In this document: positions 60,065 through 64,000 of the stretch, in pieces
Numbering within the stretch: the stretch's first letter is position 1
How the letters are laid out: each line of letters opens with the position of its first letter
Source: Desulfoferula mesophila
GTDB taxonomy: Bacteria; Desulfobacterota; Desulfarculia; Desulfarculales; Desulfarculaceae
Length of the DNA stretch: 64,000 nt
Assembly (NCBI RefSeq): GCF_037076455.1
Contig: NZ_AP028679.1
Coordinates: 945,501 to 1,009,500 of the forward strand
Reading direction: 5' to 3'
The notes under the pieces: generated by a model
The model's database searches: none
Seen by the model: only the letters and a program-made list of their open reading frames with translations
What the model was told of the DNA's origin: nothing
Program-made: the position numbers and the translations under genes

Positions 60065-61150
60065 TTAAGAGAGTTTTTTACCCATCATGAGATTGGACAA
60101 GATGTGATCCATGGCCGTCTTTTTGGGGCCTTGGGTCGGCGTTTTGTCCTGGTCTTTGCAACTCCATACGGTTTCCGGCCGGCTTTGCAGGATGAACACG
60201 TTGCCGGTCTTGGGCATGTCCTTGTCCACCGCCCATTCGATGTCCTGGGGGCAGCCGTAATGTTGTTCGATGACCTTGCCCATGCGGGCCAACTCCAAGA
60301 CGTCCTTGTCTATGGTGGATTGGGCCATCTGCCGCTCCTTGGGCAGGGTCAGCTTGCGCGAGCAATGCTCGGCCGGCTCCAGGGTGTAGTAGACTTCCTT
60401 TTTGGAGATGGTCCTCTCCAGGATTTCCATGCTCACCTTGTCGACCCGGAAGTTGTCCGGGGTGACCTCGCCGGAAACCACCGACTCTCCGAAACCGAAG
60501 TTGGAATCGATGACGATCATGGAGCGGTCGCCGTTGCCCGGATTCAGGGTGAACATGACACCGGCGGTGAAGGCGTTGGCCATCTTCTGGATGCCCACGC
60601 TCAAGGCCACTTCCTCCTGGGCGAAGCCCATTTTGATGCGATAGGCGATGGCCCGGGCGGTGAAGAGGCTGGAGAAGCACTTGCGTACGTGCTCCAACAC
60701 CGACTCCACGCCGCGAATCCACAGGAAGGTTTCCTGCTGCCCCGCGAAGCTGGCTCCGGGCAGGTCCTCGGCGGTGGCGCTGGAGCGCACCGCCACCGGG
60801 GTGGCGGGCAGTCCGCAAATCTTGGACAGGCGGCGATAGTATTCGGCTATGTGGTCTTCCAGATCAACCGCGATGGGGCAGGATTCGATCAGGCCCCGGA
60901 TATAGTCACTGGCCTGATCCAGGGCCGCGGAGTCCTCGTGATTCAGGCCCTCCAGCGCCTCTTTGATCTTGCCGTCTAGCCCCCCGTCGCCGATGAAACG
61001 CCGATACGCTTCGGTGGTGATCGCATAGCCAGGGGGGACGCGAATACCCGCATTGATCAACTCGCCCAAAGAGGCGTTTTTGCCGCCCACCAGCGGCACC
61101 GAGTCCTTGTTGCACTCTTGAAACCAGCAGACCAGAGGTAATTGGGCCAT
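60065..61150 (-). CDS. PEP-synthase-like ATP-binding subunit (phenylphosphate synthase PpsB-like)
   Basis: A 361-residue protein equal to the N-terminal, ATP-grasp half of PEP synthase. VGGKNASLGELINAGIRVP at the start (start chosen at ATG 61150), then VRSSATAEDLPGASFAGQQ and the late FILQSRPETVWS are the PPDK_N signatures, including the arginines that hold ATP phosphates. It lacks the swivelling histidine and PEP/pyruvate domains. The partner encoded upstream supplies the histidine. In phenol degraders, the matching 40 kDa subunit transfers phosphate from ATP. Confidence 0.9.
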   Translation of the reverse strand: MAQLPLVCWFQECNKDSVPLVGGKNASLGELINAGIRVPPGYAITTEAYRRFIGDGGLDGKIKEALEGLNHEDSAALDQASDYIRGLIESCPIAVDLEDHIAEYYRRLSKICGLPATPVAVRSSATAEDLPGASFAGQQETFLWIRGVESVLEHVRKCFSSLFTARAIAYRIKMGFAQEEVALSVGIQKMANAFTAGVMFTLNPGNGDRSMIVIDSNFGFGESVVSGEVTPDNFRVDKVSMEILERTISKKEVYYTLEPAEHCSRKLTLPKERQMAQSTIDKDVLELARMGKVIEQHYGCPQDIEWAVDKDMPKTGNVFILQSRPETVWSCKDQDKTPTQGPKKTAMDHILSNLMMGKKLS

Positions 61151-61258
61151 GTTCGCTCCGCAGTGGCTTGTCACTGATAGCCGTGGGCGCCTTGTCCGCG
61201 GCAAGCAAGTTGATTTCGCCGAAGCCCGGCCGCCCCGGCGGGGCGGCCGGGCAAGTAC

Positions 61259-63106
61259 TTAACGTTCCAGGATGGTCACCTTTCCGGTGCCACCATCCAC
61301 CTTGATTTTCATGCCGGTCTTGATGATGCTGGTACCGTGGCCGGTGCCCACCACCGCGGGCAAGCCGTATTCGCGGCACACGATGGCCGCGTGGCACATG
61401 ACGCCGCCCACGTCGGTGACCGCCGCTTGGATCTTTTGGAAAGCCGGAGCCCAAGAGGGCGAGGTGGTGGGGGCCACCAAGATCTCGTCCTCTTTGAGCT
61501 GGCCGATCTCGGCCACGGTGCGGCACACCCGGGCGAAGCCTTCCACCACGCCGGGGCTGCCGGCGAATCCCTTGAGCTGGTTCACCGATTCGGGGTCGCC
61601 GGCCGCATCCACCTCGGCCCAGGCGTTGAGGGACTCGTTGGTGACGCCCCACAGGACCACGGTGAAGGGCTCCTGGATCACTTCAGGCGCGGTGCCCACG
61701 GCCGCGGGAGGAGTCCACTCGCGGAACTTGTCCATGACTCCCTTGCGCCAGGCGATCTCCTTGGGCCATACCTGGGGGCCGCGCGGCTTGACGCCGGTGG
61801 CCCAGGCGGTGACCACGTCCCACAGGGCTTCCTTTATTTCGGCCCGCGTGAGGTACCAGACGTCCTCGATTTCTTCGATGAATCCATAGTCCATGAGAAT
61901 GGCCGCGACTTCGCGCATCTTGTTCCAGAACACGGAATGGAACCAGTGCTCCACGTAGAACAGATGGTTCTCGACGTAGGGGAACACGGTGCGGGCGGTG
62001 CCCAGAAGCTGTTCGAAGCCGGCCTTGGTCTCCTCGTCAGCCAACAAAGCGCGGTATTCCTCGGTGATGCGGTCACGCTCCTTGATGACTTGGTCCATGG
62101 GCCGTTCGATGGGCTTGCCGGCCCTGACCTTGTCAATGTAGATGCACAGGGAAGCCAGGGGGATGTCCAGGTCGTCGTTCCAGGATTTGTCATGGTGGTA
62201 CCAGCCGGTGCCGGTGGAGGTCCAGAACCAGGGATAGCGGGCCTTCTCAAAGGCGTTCAGCCATTCCTTGCCGTTGGACGTGGCCTCCAGCTCGTCCTTT
62301 ATCTCGACGAACTTTCTTCCGGAGTTGACGATGCCGTCCACATTGAGATCAACCGCCGCCCGGGCCAGTTTCTTGAGCTCTTCATCGGGCCGGTACATGA
62401 TCACGTCGATGCCCGAGACCATCTGAGTAACCCGCTGCAGGGGGATATCCGGGAACACCTTTTGGCAGAAATCCAGGAAGGTCACGTATGCGGCGTAACC
62501 CAGGTTCAAGAACTCGAAGTGGTATTGCCAGCAGAGCAGGCCCAGATCGATCAACTTGTCATAGGCATGGAGTAGCTCATAGCCCGTGGACTTGCCCAGG
62601 CCCTCCATGACGACCGATATGTCTTCCAGCTCGGGGAGGGGCTTGATCTCGAGGGCTTCCAGGTCAGATATGACCTTCTCGAGCTTTTTGATCCACTGAT
62701 CTTCCAGCTTGTTCCAATTCTCGTAGTAGTAGCCGGCCCTCTCCATGAAATGGGCCACCCGGGCCTCGACTTCGGCGGGGTCGGTCACCGGCACCGGCGA
62801 GATGTAGATGTAGCCGTTGATGATGCGGTGATCCACGCCATAAACGGGGGGCACCGCGAAAATGCGGGTGTTGAACTGAGACAGGGCCAGGTACCAGGCC
62901 TCGTCCCAAATTATGTCAAAGGGGTAGATAGGCTCGGGATAATGCAGTCCGTCATAAAACCAGAACATCCCCTTTTCGTACTGTTCGCGCTCCGGGTCGT
63001 CGGTCACGAACTGGTACTGATAAGGGAACATCCGTTCCCAACCTTCAGTGCCGGGTATTTTTTCTACCTCGTGAGGATCAGGAAATCTCCGTTTGCTCTC
63101 GCCCAT
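61259..63106 (-). CDS. PEP-synthase-like phosphohistidine subunit (phenylphosphate synthase PpsA-like)
   Basis: A 615-residue protein. Residues 1-520 are largely helical and resemble the substrate-holding region of phenylphosphate synthase, with no PEP/pyruvate-binding barrel. The C-terminal swivel domain (about 525-615) holds the phospho-acceptor His572 in GGVMCHAAIVCREYG. Length (about 70 kDa) and order match the large subunit of phenylphosphate synthase, in which phosphate passes ATP to His to phenol. The same plan is seen in rifampicin phosphotransferases, so another hydroxyl compound is also possible. It is first in the operon, 350 bases from a divergent LysR gene. Confidence 0.88.
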   Translation of the reverse strand: MGESKRRFPDPHEVEKIPGTEGWERMFPYQYQFVTDDPEREQYEKGMFWFYDGLHYPEPIYPFDIIWDEAWYLALSQFNTRIFAVPPVYGVDHRIINGYIYISPVPVTDPAEVEARVAHFMERAGYYYENWNKLEDQWIKKLEKVISDLEALEIKPLPELEDISVVMEGLGKSTGYELLHAYDKLIDLGLLCWQYHFEFLNLGYAAYVTFLDFCQKVFPDIPLQRVTQMVSGIDVIMYRPDEELKKLARAAVDLNVDGIVNSGRKFVEIKDELEATSNGKEWLNAFEKARYPWFWTSTGTGWYHHDKSWNDDLDIPLASLCIYIDKVRAGKPIERPMDQVIKERDRITEEYRALLADEETKAGFEQLLGTARTVFPYVENHLFYVEHWFHSVFWNKMREVAAILMDYGFIEEIEDVWYLTRAEIKEALWDVVTAWATGVKPRGPQVWPKEIAWRKGVMDKFREWTPPAAVGTAPEVIQEPFTVVLWGVTNESLNAWAEVDAAGDPESVNQLKGFAGSPGVVEGFARVCRTVAEIGQLKEDEILVAPTTSPSWAPAFQKIQAAVTDVGGVMCHAAIVCREYGLPAVVGTGHGTSIIKTGMKIKVDGGTGKVTILER

Positions 63107-63454
63107 AGCCCTATCTCCCTTTGTATAGAGGCCTCTGAAAAAGGGTAACCCTTTTGTTAAGGACCGAGGGAAAACGACTGTGAATCTAAGAGGAGTGAGC
63201 CACTGAAGTCAGCCGCCAATGACCAAAATATTCTGCCAGGCTTCTCAGCCCCTACGTGCAAATTTCATAGAGATGATTTTGGGCACAAATAGATAATGGC
63301 CTACGCGCTGTCTGAGTTTCAAGCCAAATAAAATTATTCTCCTCATAAGCTATGTTTATATGCTGACAAGCTTTATCCCTATTTATCAACCAGTTGAGAT
63401 TCTCGAAAATTGTTTCGAATTGACAGCCAATCGGCACTGTTTTAATATCAAGCC
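63107..63454. other. Divergent control region of the pps-like operon and lysR
   Basis: No gene is seen in 348 bases. The lysR side holds a dyad at 63404-63417 and a strong promoter at 63420-63448. The operon side, 63107-63250, shows an AAAAGGGTTAACC-like stretch (63138-63155) but no clear promoter. Confidence 0.65.
63399..63448 (+). promoter_or_regulatory. Leaderless promoter and LysR-type operator
   Basis: TTGACA at 63420-63425 and TAATAT at 63443-63448 are exactly 17 bases apart, and the -10 ends six bases before the ATG at 63455. The dyad CGAAA-ATTG-TTTCG at 63404-63417 (extended ATTC/GAAT ends) touches the -35. An in-frame TAA at 63443-63445 rules out an earlier start. Confidence 0.72.
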
Positions 63455-64000
63455 ATGAACCTCAATCAACTGCTCACCTTCTTTCATGCCGCCGAGGCCA
63501 TGAATTTCTCCCAGGCGGCGGAGACGCTCAACGTCACCCAGCCGGCGGTGAGTGCCCAGATCAGGAATCTGGAGGAAGATTTAGGTGTCAAGCTTTTTGC
63601 CCGTCTGGGCAAGAAGCTGGTCCTCACCGAACCGGGCGACGTCCTGTTGGCCCATGCCCGCAAGATATTCAAGCTGGAGGAAGAAGCGGCCCAGGCCATC
63701 AAGCAAATGCGCCTGGTGAAAAAGGGGACCTTGAAGCTGGGCACCGCCCGCACCTATGCGCACACCATAATTCCGCCCCTCCTGGCCCGCTTTCAGAGCA
63801 ATTACCCCCTGGTCAACATCGTCCTGATCGAGGGCAGCTCCCGGGAGATGGCCCGGCGCTTGTGGTCGCTGGACATCGAGGTGGCGGTCATCGCCGCTCC
63901 GGGCCGGGTGCGCAGGGTCGACTTCAAGTTTTTCCGCAGCGAGGAGTTGACCCCCATCGTGGCGCCGGAGCACCCCTTGGCCAACAAAAAGGACGTTCCG
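63455..64000 (+). CDS. LysR-family transcriptional regulator, C-terminus cut by window edge
   Basis: 182 codons are visible and the frame stays open to the last base. The helix-turn-helix is near 1-60 (MNLNQLLTFFHAAEAMNFSQ, then AAETLNVTQPAVSAQIRNLE); the co-inducer domain begins at about 90 and is incomplete. It is divergent from the pps-like operon and is its probable regulator. The mRNA appears leaderless, with no ribosome site before the ATG. Confidence 0.92.
   Translation, partial: MNLNQLLTFFHAAEAMNFSQAAETLNVTQPAVSAQIRNLEEDLGVKLFARLGKKLVLTEPGDVLLAHARKIFKLEEEAAQAIKQMRLVKKGTLKLGTARTYAHTIIPPLLARFQSNYPLVNIVLIEGSSREMARRLWSLDIEVAVIAAPGRVRRVDFKFFRSEELTPIVAPEHPLANKKDVP

Noticed and set aside
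58183-60090. 635-codon plus-strand open frame opposite the CoA ligase
   Set aside because: The minus strand has the full ANL motif set and a good start; the plus frame has none.
60065-63106. Ordinary PEP synthase or pyruvate phosphate dikinase
   Set aside because: The ATP and histidine parts are in separate proteins and no PEP/pyruvate-binding barrel is seen in either.

Overview
The window is GC-rich chromosomal DNA from a strictly or facultatively anaerobic bacterium. Gene content suggests a Desulfobacterota-type (deltaproteobacterial) degrader of aromatic and carboxylic acids, possibly a Desulfarculaceae relative. This taxonomy is an inference from gene content (TRAP and TAXI transporters, CCG-domain iron-sulfur proteins beside FAD oxidases, a split PEP-synthase-like phosphotransferase, a molybdenum hydroxylase, a multihaem cytochrome, sigma-54 regulation) and not from a marker gene. 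I found no rRNA, tRNA, CRISPR array, insertion sequence or prophage.

Region 1 (1-14.2 kb) is a catabolic block. A truncated sigma-54 activator precedes an array of hairpin repeats, then a likely sigma-54 promoter with palindromic upstream sites. The promoter drives a thiamine-dependent 2-oxoacid/acetoin dehydrogenase complex in which the lipoyl domain sits on E3 and E2 has two subunit-binding domains but no lipoyl domain. A branched-chain amino-acid-type ABC transporter, a VOC protein, a short-chain dehydrogenase, a zinc alcohol dehydrogenase and lipoyl synthase follow on the same strand. Convergent to them lies a D-malate/tartrate/isopropylmalate dehydrogenase-type gene, then a MarR regulator.

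Region 2 (16.3-24.5 kb) encodes two FAD-linked oxidases flanking a CCG iron-sulfur protein, a ketopantoate-reductase-like protein, an unusual radical SAM protein and an acyl-CoA dehydrogenase. Region 3 (25-38.3 kb) holds a DctPQM TRAP transporter with an acid-CoA ligase and a hotdog thioesterase, then a VOC protein and a sodium:solute symporter. On the other strand are a DUF2238 membrane protein, a GntR regulator overlapping a cytoplasmic arylsulfotransferase-like protein, and a TAXI-type TRAP system with a fused permease.

Region 4 (38.7-50 kb) is an exported system: a small secreted protein, a LysR regulator, two secreted sulfatases with intact formylglycine motifs, two related outer-membrane barrel candidates, a secreted HAD phosphatase and an octahaem cytochrome fused to HEAT and TPR repeats. 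A 3' remnant of a second copy of the cytochrome/TPR gene lies after the second sulfatase, so part of the block was probably duplicated and then decayed.

Region 5 (50.1-64 kb) is a long minus-strand operon with a divergent LysR gene. It encodes a two-part PEP-synthase-like enzyme resembling phenylphosphate synthase, an AMP-forming CoA ligase, a Tm-1-like (UPF0261) protein, a Nudix hydrolase, a CBS-domain protein, a UbiX flavin prenyltransferase and a three-subunit molybdenum hydroxylase. The set resembles anaerobic phenol metabolism, but no UbiD-type carboxylase is present and the FAD subunit of the hydroxylase lacks the extra iron-sulfur insert of 4-hydroxybenzoyl-CoA reductase. The substrate may therefore be different. 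This operon and the sulfatase/octahaem cluster are the two most promising undescribed systems here.
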